A stretch of 64,000 bases of DNA from Phanerochaete sordida. Its lineage: Eukaryota > Basidiomycota > Agaricomycetes > Polyporales > Phanerochaetaceae. Under the pieces are notes generated by a model. The model was given only the letters and a program-made list of their open reading frames with translations, had not been told where the DNA came from and made no database searches. Positions 48,348-58,278 of the stretch are shown in pieces. The stretch lies in assembly GCA_019973155.2 (NCBI GenBank), contig BPQB01000006.1, positions 248,001 through 312,000 on the forward strand, read 5' to 3'. The translations under genes and the position numbers were made by a program. Within the stretch, counting starts at the first letter, position 1. Each line of letters starts with the position of its first letter.

Positions 48348-49103
48348 TTACCCAAGAACGCTACAGGTGAACGAATTGAGACGGTCGTTGAAGGATGTGT
48401 TCCCGTCACCCAAGTCTCGAATTCCAGGGTACCCGACGTCAATCTTGTCTCCATCGCAATTGTGCCCTCTACATCTTGTATCAGCAACGCGTTCTATGCT
48501 CTGCAGCCATTACAATAGAACAAACGAGACGCACGTGTAGAGAGTACACTGCCAAGACATCGGCGGCGACACCGTCGAGACGTCGTTCTGAAACTGCGCG
48601 GGGAAGGCAGCACATGCTCCGGCGTCGAAGGCGATCAGGGTGCAGCTGCCGGAGAAATTGGCGTCGGTGCAGACCAGAAGGCCGTCGCCGCCTGCAGTGC
48701 TACCCTGCATGATATACAGTAGCCGCCAAAAATAACGCACAATTTCAGGCGCTACCTGATGTGAGTCCTCGGAGTTCGTGCGCGCATAGAGCTAGCGGTC
48801 CTCCAGCAATAAATACAAATATATTACGATACCTAGCTAATAATACTACAATCTACGTCCTCGAAGGAATAGCTCCTTTGCGCCGTCAGAAATGTGCTAT
48901 CATCCAGACGAGGGTGAGGGCGAGAATGATTCGGCGCCTAGAATTGTGCGTTATTTTTGGCAGCCACTGTATGAGTCATTGGCTATCGTAGACGGGACAA
49001 GAGACGAGGCTCTGACTCCCGCTGGGTGGGCGATGGAGGCGCATGGGAGGGCTATAACAATGCCGATGAGGAACGCGATAATGCGAGTGGACGGCCGATG
49101 CAT
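48348..49103 (-). CDS. Secreted beta/gamma-crystallin-like protein with MITE in intron 1
   Basis: Three exons. Exon 1 near 49103-49020 encodes a signal peptide (MHRPSTRIIAFLIGIVIAL, cleavage near ASIAHP). Exon 2 (about 48699-48530) encodes LLVCTDANFSGSCTL, GACAAFPAQFQNDVSTVSPP. Exon 3 gives NCDGDKIDVGYPGIRDLGDG and DRLNSFTCSVLG. Six Cys are conserved with the copies at 49604 and 51710, implying three disulfides. The Greek-key style (YxC.D..F.G.C) suggests a small extracellular beta/gamma-crystallin-like protein. The first intron is lengthened by a 253-bp MITE. The exon 1 donor is uncertain, so it is not sure that a functional message is made. Confidence 0.6.
48717..48969. mobile_element. MITE, Tc1/mariner-type
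   Basis: A 253-bp element bounded by TA on both sides (48715-48716 and 48970-48971). Its 36-bp inverted ends match at 32 positions, both starting CAGT and sharing GCCAAAAATAACGCACAATT. TA target duplication and CAGT termini fit Tc1/mariner. No coding capacity. It lies in intron 1 of the crystallin-like gene. Confidence 0.82.
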
Positions 49104-49603
49104 GTTTCGCGTGAGGCGATGTGGGACGGTGGTGGGCATCTTACCGAAGGGCCGTTCGCTCTTATATGGCGACCTCCAATTCTGGCAAAATCCAGAGGGA
49201 ATGTGACCCGTGCGTAGCTCGCATTGCACGCTTCTGGGCGCGCGGAGCGCGTGGACAGGACGAAGCCTCTCCGGTACGAGCGAGTGGTTACTACCGGACC
49301 GCCGACTGTCATGAATTTTCTTGGCGAATAGGGTGCCCTTCGCAAAGCATATGTTTCAGTGGTAACGGGATGCATAGATGATAAAACCTGTAGCATTTGC
49401 CCTCATGTATGCGCCCATATTAGGCTTTCCGGATCGCAGGACGGAGTTTAGATTGGCAGAATATAGGCTGATAGCGAGATGGAAGGGGCAAGGAAATACA
49501 TTACATAGGACGAGAACTGCGGCATATTGGCGTGTGTGCAGCCTGTCGCCCGCAGTTAGCACAGCCGTGAGCGAGCATAGCGTGAGTGTTATGCGTACTA
49601 TGC

Positions 49604-50117
49604 TCATTCCTGCCCGGACCCCGGTAGCGCAAAGCAGCTGAAGGAGTTCAAGCGGTCGTTGTAGTTCGTGTTGCCATCCCCGAGGTCATAAATACCAGGG
49701 TAGAGGAAGTCGAGGCCGTCGTCGGCGCAATTATAGTCGCTATCACGCACATCAGCCGAGCCTTCTCTAACGAGAACAAATGTAGGCCTACACGTAAGCG
49801 TTGCAGCCCCAGCCCTTTGGCGGTCCGATGCTCGAGATGTCGTTCTGGAAGTCGCCCGGGAAGACGACGCACTGGCCGCTCTGGAACCAGATGTTGTCGC
49901 AGTTGCCGGACCAATTTGCGTCGGTGCAGACGTAGAGGTTCCCCCACGGTGCGTCGCGAGCCTATCGGTCGCGCGTGTGAGTAGGCGCTTCACGCTGGTC
50001 GATGCTAGAACCAAGGCTCACCGCGAAAGAAGCGTCGCCGACGGGCGAAGCCTTACCGGTGCTCACAAGAGCAGCCAGAGCAGCAACGAGCAGGGTGGAC
50101 AGGACGTTAGACGGCAT
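49604..50117 (-). CDS. Secreted beta/gamma-crystallin-like protein
   Basis: Three exons from ATG 50117. Exon 1 is a signal peptide (MPSNVLSTLLVAALAALVST, then GKASPVGDASFA). Exon 2 starts ARDAPWGNLYVCTDANWSGN and runs through GQCVVFPGDFQNDISSIGPP. Exon 3 has DYNCADDGLDFLYPGIYDLG and DRLNSFSCFALPGSGQE. Six Cys are in the same places as in the 51710 copy. Probably a small secreted beta-sheet protein stabilised by three disulfides, deposited in the wall or medium. A TATA-like box lies 66 bp upstream. The exon 2/3 donor is not certain. Confidence 0.78.
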
Positions 50118-50182
50118 GACGCTGCGTATGGCGCGAAGTGTGGACGGATCCCGGCCTGAAGAATATACCTGGTTGATGGTCA

Positions 50183-50190
50183 TTCTTATA
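50183..50190 (-). promoter_or_regulatory. TATA-box candidate for 50117 gene
   Basis: TATAAGAA on the minus strand, 66 bp before the ATG; spacing matches the copy at 51710. Confidence 0.4.
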
Positions 50191-51623
50191 GGCCCAGGGA
50201 ACAGCACCGACCACTTCAAGGCGACAGCTCGTCCAGAGCATCTCATTGTGTGTCGGCTGCAAGTACGCCGAGATGCATGAATGGTGCGCGAGCCGCACTC
50301 TGTATCGCCGAACGCAGGGCGTCGCCGGGCTGCCCGCGTGCTGCGTGTTTGGGGGCGCGTATGTGCGCCGGAGGTCCCGCACGTTGATATGTGGCGTCAT
50401 GCTACTACATTGACGCATCACGAACTGCGCTCGCCAAGGCCCGGTTCCGCGCAAGCCTGCTTGCAGGATCTGCGCGGGCGCGTCGCCCGACGTCAATAAA
50501 GAAGCTTGGCGATCTTGTTGAATATGGACTTACTTCCTATACTCAAAGATCAGTGCGTTGGATTTTATCGTGAATATGTATCTTGTGCCATGATCGCGAG
50601 TGAGAACACGAATGAAGGACGTGGACTCGGTGTGACGAGGGAGCAAAGAAAGACGAAGATCCCGCGGAGACGCGGTGGGATATTCAAAAACGTGGCAAAA
50701 ACCACGTGGGCAGCGCGCGGTGCGAGCACCGCGCTCGCCTAGCTACTTTCTCTGTTACTCCACGTCGCCGCACACAGCTCACAGATCGCGTTTCGTCTTT
50801 CGGTGGTATTTGTGCCTGGCGGTATGTCGCGCACGCCGACCGGACCTCCTGCGGGCGCTGCACGCCACCAGCGGTGCCAAGCGCGGCGAATTGAGCTGGC
50901 GAGCACTCCTGGCGATGCGCTCATACGGTAGCGTCCAGGCTAATTGTGATTGAACCTTGACGAAGTTACTAAATCAGAAGACCCTAGGTGTGCCCGACGA
51001 CTCACCCAATTAAATGGTAAATATTGAATTCTTGCAGATCACCGACATGCAAGTGACCAGAAAGCAAGGCATGTATCCGTAGACTCAAAGATCTCAGCCC
51101 TCCTAACCCAAATCCCAGTACTATCGTAGAGTCTTAAGGGACAGCCTAACGTCCCCATTCGCTGCTTTTGCACCAGCCTCCTCACCCGACCCATCACGCG
51201 ACTCACTCTCCGACGCGACGCGCACAATGCCAAGGCCGGGCGCGCCAGGTACTCGCACCGCTGACCGCGCCCACACCACAGCGCGCGCATGCATTGCCAA
51301 GTCCGAGTTCGATGTCCGCCATGACGTCCAGCGGTGCGCCTACAGCCGCCAGCTCGTCCGGACACAGATCCGGCGGGCCTCGCGAGCGGCATCAATGCTT
51401 GGCTGGCGCACGGCGGAGCCATCCTTCGGGAGCCTGCCGCTTTGGCTGGCCTATCGCGAGCCAGAATACTACTGGCTACGCTGGATGGCTCAATGCCCTG
51501 TGTCGCCGGTGCAAGACGCCACTGGTCGACGCGTTCCCGTCCCGTCGGCGCCCTCTGTGCCGATGGGTCGCACGGAGTGAAGCGAGTGCTGTTATGCTGG
51601 GTGAGCGCACGACGCCTTCGTGC
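50191..51623. other. Divergent intergenic region
   Basis: 1.4 kb between two divergent crystallin-like genes. Several open stretches exist but none shows family motifs, conserved splicing or signal peptides. No gene is called. Confidence 0.4.
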
Positions 51624-51630
51624 TATAAAA
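51624..51630 (+). promoter_or_regulatory. TATA box
   Basis: TATAAAA, 86 bp before the ATG at 51710; consistent with strong transcription of a secreted-protein gene. Confidence 0.55.
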
Positions 51631-51709
51631 GCCCAGCTGAGCTGACGATTGGACAACAGCCTCAAGCTCCTTCGCATTTCGACTTCACTCTTCTCTTTAA
51701 CGACCCAAC

Positions 51710-52211
51710 ATGTCTTTCAAGCCCGCCTTCGCCTTCCTCGCCGCTGCCCTCGCCTTCGCAGGCAGCGCGGCCGCGTCCCCCATCGGCAACGCCGCGCTCG
51801 AGGTACGTTCCCTCTCTTCGCCTCGCCCGTTGCACCGGTGACTGACCCACGTGCGGCGCAGGCCCGCGACTACCCGCCGGGCAACCTCTACGTGTGCACG
51901 GACGCGAACTGGGGCGGGCACTGCGACAACATCTGGTTCGCGCACGAGCAGTGCGTGACCTTCCCGGGCGACTTCCAGAACGACATCTCGAGCATCGGGC
52001 CGCCGCAGCAGTGGTACTGCTACGGCTACACGTGCGTGTTCTCGTGCTGCGGGGGGTCCGCGGGGCTGATGCGCGCGGCAGGAACTACAACTGCGGAGAC
52101 GACTTCATCGACTTCCAGTATCCGGGTATTTATGACCTCGGTGATGGGAATACTGCGTTCAATGACCGCCTCAATTCGTTCGTGTGCTACCATGCCGCGG
52201 GCGGAGAATAA
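51710..52211 (+). CDS. Secreted beta/gamma-crystallin-like protein
   Basis: The clearest family copy. Exon 1 encodes the signal peptide MSFKPAFAFLAAALAFAGSA, then AASPIGNAALE. Exon 2 encodes ARDYPPGNLYVCTDANWGGH through CVTFPGDFQNDISSIGPPQQ. Exon 3, after an intron of about 48 bp, encodes NYNCGDDFIDFQYPGIYDLG and DRLNSFVCYHAAGGE. The mature protein is about 100 residues with six Cys. The pattern resembles Greek-key beta/gamma crystallins, known in fungi as small secreted proteins. Tandem-inverted with 49604-50117. A role in the extracellular matrix or interactions is plausible but not shown. Confidence 0.82.
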
Positions 52212-52406
52212 GGTGAGATATGAGACGACGGGCAATCGATGGACTACACGCTGATATGTCACTGCAGAGCTTTCAGAGGAGCTCATCCACCGCTATGACA
52301 CGATTCATGTGATATCCCTCGACGTTCCCATATTTCGCATCCTGTATAGTTATAGTTGTCTGATATACGAATGATAAGCCACGCCGTTCATCTGAGACTT
52401 TCTCTC

Positions 52407-54461
52407 CTACGCCTCTAGGTATGACACATACATCTCAGCATTCAGTGGGAGGGACTCTGGGGGAGACTGCAGGAGGATAACACCTCGCTTACGAACTCTC
52501 ACAGCCTTCACCTCCCTGCGTTTCAAACAAAACTCAGCGCTGTCGAGATATTCTTCCTCCACGACGGACGTCCCAACCTCATCCGCAATGAGCCACGTCC
52601 GCGGAGTGAGCCTTAGGATTAAGTACGACTCGTCCCCGGGGATATCGCCCCGCAGCGTCCCATGGATTATGTGGGACGCCTCGGTAGACCCGACATCGTC
52701 GCTGTTCATGCTTCTAAGTTCGACTGCTTCGTCGTCCGCGTCCCCGCGCGGCGCCACGCCACACACACCGAGAGAGTCGACCTTCTGGTAATACATACCC
52801 GGGCCAGGCGCGCCACGACACGCCGAGTCCGCGAGGTGCAGCTCGACGCGGCCGCCAGTGTGCGGGTCGCGCCCCGCGTCGTCCCACGCGCGGAACTCCG
52901 CCCAGCGCGGGAACAGCGCGCGCGCGGCGGGGTGGTGCACGAGCTGGCGCAGAAACACGCCCCCGCGCACCTTCGGCGGGAGGTGCTTGAGCAGCGCGGT
53001 CCACGCGTCCTCGAGCGGCGCGTCCGCGGCGTACACGAGCAGGGTCTGGCACTGCGCGGCGTGCGCGAGCACGACAAGCGCGTCGACGGCGTTCGTGCAG
53101 CGGCGCGCGCGCACCTCGGCGAGGAGCACAGAGATGAACTGCACGGGGTGCGTGCGCAGGTCCAGCGCCGGCGTGGGGCGGTGGCGCTGCGCGAAGAACG
53201 CGCGCGCGCGCGCGGACGCCGCGCCCGTCATGCCGCCGGGCAGCCAGTTCGGGGAGGCTTCCTGCGCGGTCCAGACGCGGTTGCACCAGTGGCGGGCGGA
53301 CGTGAGGACGTCGGGGGCGCTGGCGAAGGGGAGGCCGAGCCCGTTGAAGTAGGTGATGCAGGGCGTGAAGGGGTGCGAGTAGGCGTAGCCGGCGGTGGGG
53401 ACGTCGAGCTTCCACTCCTCCTTACGCAGGTCTTCGTCTTCGTCGCGGCCGCGCTGGCGGAGGCAGACGACGTCCAGCCAGACGTACTCTGCGCCGAGAT
53501 TCAGGAGCTCGACGCGGACGTGTTCGAGGGAGGTGCCGCGGGGCACGGGCACGGGCCATTCCCTGCCGTTGATGTTCGTCCACACCTGTTCCCGGGCGTC
53601 TTCTTGCACCCAGCTGTGCGAGACCGGCCATATGTCGTGGTAGTAGGCTGAGAGGACGTGAATCGGTAGGACGCGATTGCTGTAGAGGTCCCACGCGCGA
53701 CGAGTGTGTACGTTCGCGTGCGAAATGTACCCGCCTTGAGTGGCGCTCCGCCGTGAACTTTCTTCGTCGGCGCGCTTGCCTTCGAGAAGAGGAATCAGGG
53801 GCTGGAAGTCGGGCGCGTAGGGGCGCCAGTACCCTCGCACGTAGCCGTACACTTCCCCGAAGTCCCTGCAGACGCGCAGAAGATGCTTCAAAGATTCTGG
53901 AAGGCCGGGGATGCTTAGCGAGTGAGATGTTCCAAAGACATCGTTGAGCATCGCCAGCACCTCGTCTGCGCCTAGCGTACTGGAGGGCGTATCGGCGAGT
54001 GAGTTCGGGATGGCGCCGGGGCCGGTATGAGACCACTGGAGTGGGATTGATGTTCGCGGCTCGGGGACAAGGGTGAATATCTTGCCCTGGCCTGAGGACG
54101 CTAGGACGCGATTTTCAGCCACAAGCTTGGACTCCGCCAACTTGAGCTGGCCCCATGCGCGAAGCCGTGCTTCGTTTGCTTCGAATGGCCGCGGGTAGGA
54201 TGTGTCGAGGTCGTACGACCGGCTGCGTGGCGGATGCGTCAACCATGGCGGTCTTTCGACAAGAAGCGATGCGTCTCCAACAGTGAAGGTTATGCCGTCC
54301 TCAGGGACAACCTGTGCATCGTATGTCTTAGCACACTCTACAAGTAAATGAAGATGACTAGTGCTTACTTCCGCAGATACACTGTGCTCTTCCAGACTCA
54401 ATTTACTGTATGAGTCGGCCAGAGAGTCCCCGCTAATGTGTGGATCCCCGCTCAAAGACAT
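52407..54461 (-). CDS. Heterokaryon-incompatibility (HET) domain protein
   Basis: An intronless gene of 684 codons. The N-terminal ~230 residues are poorly conserved. The HET core follows: RVLPIHVLSAYYHDIWPVSH, then INGREWPVPVPRGTSLEHVR, LGAEYVWLDVVCLRQRG and RKEEWKLDVPTAGYAY. Next comes CNRVWTAQEASPNWLPGG, the expected downstream HET segment. In ascomycetes HET proteins trigger cell death after fusion of incompatible hyphae; in basidiomycetes the function is less clear. No intron or frame damage is visible. The GC-rich 3' part gives long antisense readings that are not genes. Confidence 0.85.
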   Translation of the reverse strand: MSLSGDPHISGDSLADSYSKLSLEEHSVSAEVSTSHLHLLVECAKTYDAQVVPEDGITFTVGDASLLVERPPWLTHPPRSRSYDLDTSYPRPFEANEARLRAWGQLKLAESKLVAENRVLASSGQGKIFTLVPEPRTSIPLQWSHTGPGAIPNSLADTPSSTLGADEVLAMLNDVFGTSHSLSIPGLPESLKHLLRVCRDFGEVYGYVRGYWRPYAPDFQPLIPLLEGKRADEESSRRSATQGGYISHANVHTRRAWDLYSNRVLPIHVLSAYYHDIWPVSHSWVQEDAREQVWTNINGREWPVPVPRGTSLEHVRVELLNLGAEYVWLDVVCLRQRGRDEDEDLRKEEWKLDVPTAGYAYSHPFTPCITYFNGLGLPFASAPDVLTSARHWCNRVWTAQEASPNWLPGGMTGAASARARAFFAQRHRPTPALDLRTHPVQFISVLLAEVRARRCTNAVDALVVLAHAAQCQTLLVYAADAPLEDAWTALLKHLPPKVRGGVFLRQLVHHPAARALFPRWAEFRAWDDAGRDPHTGGRVELHLADSACRGAPGPGMYYQKVDSLGVCGVAPRGDADDEAVELRSMNSDDVGSTEASHIIHGTLRGDIPGDESYLILRLTPRTWLIADEVGTSVVEEEYLDSAEFCLKRREVKAVRVRKRGVILLQSPPESLPLNAEMYVSYLEA

Positions 54462-55509
54462 GCTGTCCAGGCGGCAATGGAGTATCCTGTGCGCAGTGAT
54501 GATTAGCCACTATAGCGCGAATGGCTGGACGGTAGACCAACGCTAGACTTGAGCCTGCCACTGCGAACGACTACGCTAGAGGTAAGTCCACGGGTAAGGC
54601 AGCTAAGGAGCCGTTCCACGTGTGCTGTTTCAAAGTCTCAAACAGGTCAAAGGGATTCTGGTGGGAAAACATGGCGGTGGTCGTCGTTCCGGAGCAACCG
54701 ACACAAGCGCCGCTAGGGTCATGCGGACAGGGCGCATCAGGCGCATCAGGCGCATCAGCGCTGGCATCTTCCCGCCAGCTCGCTGCGGGCGGTCTCCCGA
54801 AAGTCTCGCGTCGTTTCTTCTTCTCCTACCGCTATGTATGCCCAACACTCCCCCTCTCTCTATACCTGCGAGGACCGACCAATATGATTTACTAGCCATT
54901 TCATATGATGCTATATAATGCCAAAGACACCTGAGCAAAAGATCTGCAGCATACACAAGTTGGACGACGGCAACTCTGCCCAGACACGCATTTCCGTCCA
55001 CAGAAATAGAGCGCAGAATAATGACACCCAAATGGCACGTATTGCATTTCTATTCCTTACACAACACGCTCAGTGGTCCTGCTCTCGCTTCTAGCGCATC
55101 CCGCACCTCGTCACCTGGGCGCGACAGCACATGACTCTCGGACGTCGCGCCTTCTAGCCGAAAGCCCTGCATGCTTGCTATGCACCTGCTTCTGACGCCT
55201 TAGCACTCCCGCCAGCTGTATCCAACGACGTGCAGGGGAGGGTTTCCACCACCATGCTATTGTGTCGGCGCCACCAGGGTTCTATCAGACGCAGCGCCGA
55301 TAAGATCATGCGCGTGGCACGATTCTATGCCCTGTAGTGATGACGGAGCCCAGGACCTGTCGTAGCCGAAACAGGCTGGTGGGTGGAGAAGGCTAGGGGG
55401 CTGTCTGTGGACGTCATGTTCGAAATCAGACAGGCAGCTCCGGGTTTGAGCTATAAGAGCTGCACGATGGACGAATGGCGTACCGCTGCCTGCACGCCCC
55501 CGCACAGAC
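54462..55509. other. Intergenic region
   Basis: Divergent promoter region between the HET gene and the chitinase. It contains three direct copies of GGCGCATCA near 54730-54760. No gene is supported. Confidence 0.4.
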
Positions 55510-57731
55510 ATGACGCTCACGAAGTTCTCGATAGCAGACCACACGACCGCTTCGCTACCCAGGCCGCACATCTTGTACTTTGTGGAAGCCATCGGTGACG
55601 ACGGCTCCGCCACGCGCGTTACCAAACGCTACTCGGACGTATGTGCCTCCTTCTGTCGTCGTTCCTCGCCTGAGCTTAGCCGCCGTTAGTTCGTTGCACT
55701 GCATGGCGCGCTCAGAGACAAGGGCCAGCTCCCACCAAAGCGGATCCTCGTCACGTCGTTCCTACCCTCGGCCTGGGCCGACGACAGACTCATCGCGGAA
55801 CGGAAAGAAGGTCTCACCTCGTACCTGAACAGCCTTCTTGCCCAAGAGGAATACCAGGCACACCTGCTCTTGACAAATTTCCTGTTCAAATCATTGGGGG
55901 CGAGCGCGAGGGACATCAGCCTCGAAGATGCGCTCCCGTCGACACTGTCTCGGAAGGCGGCGCTCGCGGCACAGGCCGCGGCCAACGCCACGACGAAGAT
56001 CGCAGCCGCGTACTACCCGGACTGGTCCGCCGGCAGCGTGCCGCCGGAGAGCCTGGACTACTCCAAGTTCGACATCCTCTTCTTCGGTGAGCTCGCCCGC
56101 CGAGATCTCCGTGTGTGGCGGTTCTGAGACCGGACAGCGTTCGCGACGCCGAACTCGAGCTCCGGCATCAGCTGGGACGATGGCTCGACCGCGATCCTGA
56201 AACGGCTCGTCGCGGCGGCGAAGAACAGCGGGAAGGGGACGAAGATCGTGTTGTCGATTGGTGCGAGGACACACTGCCTTGCAGCGGGCGTAGTCTCATG
56301 GCCAGTGCTGCAGGCGGCTGGGGCGGAAGCTACTGGTTCTCTCAAGCCATGAGCTCCGCAGCCAATAGAACCACATTCGTGAACGCCGCGGTCAGCGCTG
56401 TTAACACATACGGGCTTGACGGTGAGCAGCAATGGTATATGGTGGTGAAGCAGGATCTCTAGCTGACGAGTGCACAGGCATCGATATCGACTGGGCAAGT
56501 TGAACACTGCTCGCTGTGACGTACGTCGCTAACCCCAGCCGCGCAGGAGTACCCGAACTCCGCTGGCGCAGGCAACCCGCATTCCTCATCGGACGCCGCG
56601 AACCTTCTGAGCTTCTTTACGTCGCTGCGGAAGGCGCTGGGCACGGCGAAGCTCATCACCGCGGCGGTGACGCACGAGCCTTGGCTCGGTGCGAACGGGA
56701 GCCCGCTCACGAGCGTCGCGACGTACGCGGCGCAGTTGAGCTACGTGAACATCATGTACGTCCCCACCTCCCTCCCTGCACCCCAAGCTGACACCGCCTG
56801 CACAGGAACTACGATGTCTGGGGCACGTCTCCCCCCACACTTCCCCACACACACACTGACACTGACACCCCACAGGCTCGTCCAGCACCCCCGGCCCCAA
56901 CGCGCCCCTCGGCAACCTGTGCGGGACGTCGCGCCAGCCACAGGCGAGCGCGCAGGCCGCCTTCGCGCAGTGGACGCACGCCGGCTTCCCCGCCGCGCAG
57001 CTACTCCTCGGGCTCCCGCTCTACGGCTACGTCTTGCAGAGCACCGCCACGACGCTCACGGGCGTCGCGCTGCCCGCGCCCGCCGCCGCCGTCGCGGCGT
57101 ACCGCGCGCGCGTGCTGCAGCTGCCCCCGGGCGCGCGCGCACCGGCGTGTGCGCGCGCCGTGGAGGCCTTCGACGCGGAGCCGGCGTTCCTGGGCGGGGC
57201 GCACGCGCGCGCGAGGGCGCCCCCGGCGCAGGGTGCTGTGGGCCCGGAGGCGAAGGCGGCTGCGGGCGATCTGGGCGCGTACATGGGGCAGCAGATCCCG
57301 TTTAACCAGATCGTTGCGCTCGGCGCGCTGAAGCAGGCAAACGGGGTGTACGTTCAGGAGAATGGATACAACGAAGGTGCGCGCGCTGTGTCGGCGCTGG
57401 AATGGAGCTCATGCGAGGCACAGGCTGGGACGACTGCAGTGATACGCCGGTGTGTGCCAGACTATTACGATGCGCGAACCTGTGCTGACTGTCTCGGACA
57501 GTACCTGTTCGACGTGGCGCGGAAGACGGTGGTCACGTACGACGACACGTATTCGCTCGCCGACAAGGCCGCGTACGCAAAGAGCAGCGGGATGGCTGGC
57601 TGCTTCACGTGGTCTCTGGATCAGGTCCGTGGCGCGCCCAGCTGTGATGGTCTTGTACTCATCCTTGTGGCGCATCATAGGATGATGGCTATACCCTACA
57701 GAATGTTATACGGTCAAGCCTAGGGAAATAG
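55510..57731 (+). CDS. PX domain fused to GH18 chitinase
   Basis: The N-terminal exon from ATG 55510 encodes a PX-like fold: HILYFVEAIGDDGSATRV, KRYSD|FVALHGALRDKGQ, LPPKRILVTSF, then RLIAERKEGLTSYLNSLL. Basic and Pro-Pro-Lys features fit phosphoinositide binding. After an Ala-rich linker the GH18 barrel begins at KIAAAYYPDWSAG, with KIVLSIGGWGGSYWFSQAMS and the catalytic motif GLDGIDIDW|EYPNSA (DxxDxDxE complete). Later parts are YVNIM|NYDVWG, LLLGLPLYGYVL, GWDDCSDTPYLFD and GMAGCFTWSLDQ. It ends DGYTLQNVIRSSLGK at 57731. No signal peptide precedes the PX part. Two introns appear to use GC-AG borders. Confidence 0.85.
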
Positions 57732-58278
57732 TTTCTTGGGGTCTTAGGGCTCGTGATGCCGCAGGCACATGGTCCCCGCTGCATTCGCTGTTTTACGAAT
57801 TTTACGAGTCCACATCGCGATACCCTCACGTCGACCTCTGTCTTCGTCTTGTGTTATCCAATGTCAACGTCTCATTTTTGTCTGAGGTTTCGACGAATCT
57901 GGTCTTGCACCCAGACCAGGTACTCACTTTTACGTCCATGGCCTTGCACAAGCGGCGATATAGCGCAGGCCGCGAGGTAAAGAAGAGTCCCGAGGCGGGG
58001 TTGGGACCTCCCGCGGAAGGGCGACGGAAGTGCCGGACCGAGAGAGCCGCTGCCTATCCAATCAGCGCGCTCCGCGAGGTCGGACGAGTCGGGCGACGAG
58101 CAGAGTTATGACTTCGACCTTACCCACGTCTTTGCGCCCTTGCCTCGAGGATCATCGATTCCTAGACGCACGACTCCAGGTCGTCTCAGCCCTGCACGAC
58201 CTGCGATGACCTGACGAACGACGACGACCCCGGTCCGCGAAAGTCTGCTCCGACGTCGACGGCAACGAACAGCCCAGC
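57732..58278. other. Intergenic region
   Basis: 3' flank of the chitinase and promoter of the transporter. No gene is seen. Confidence 0.4.

Noticed and set aside
52662..53651. A 329-codon plus-strand reading
   Set aside because: It is antisense to the HET gene and has no recognisable domain.
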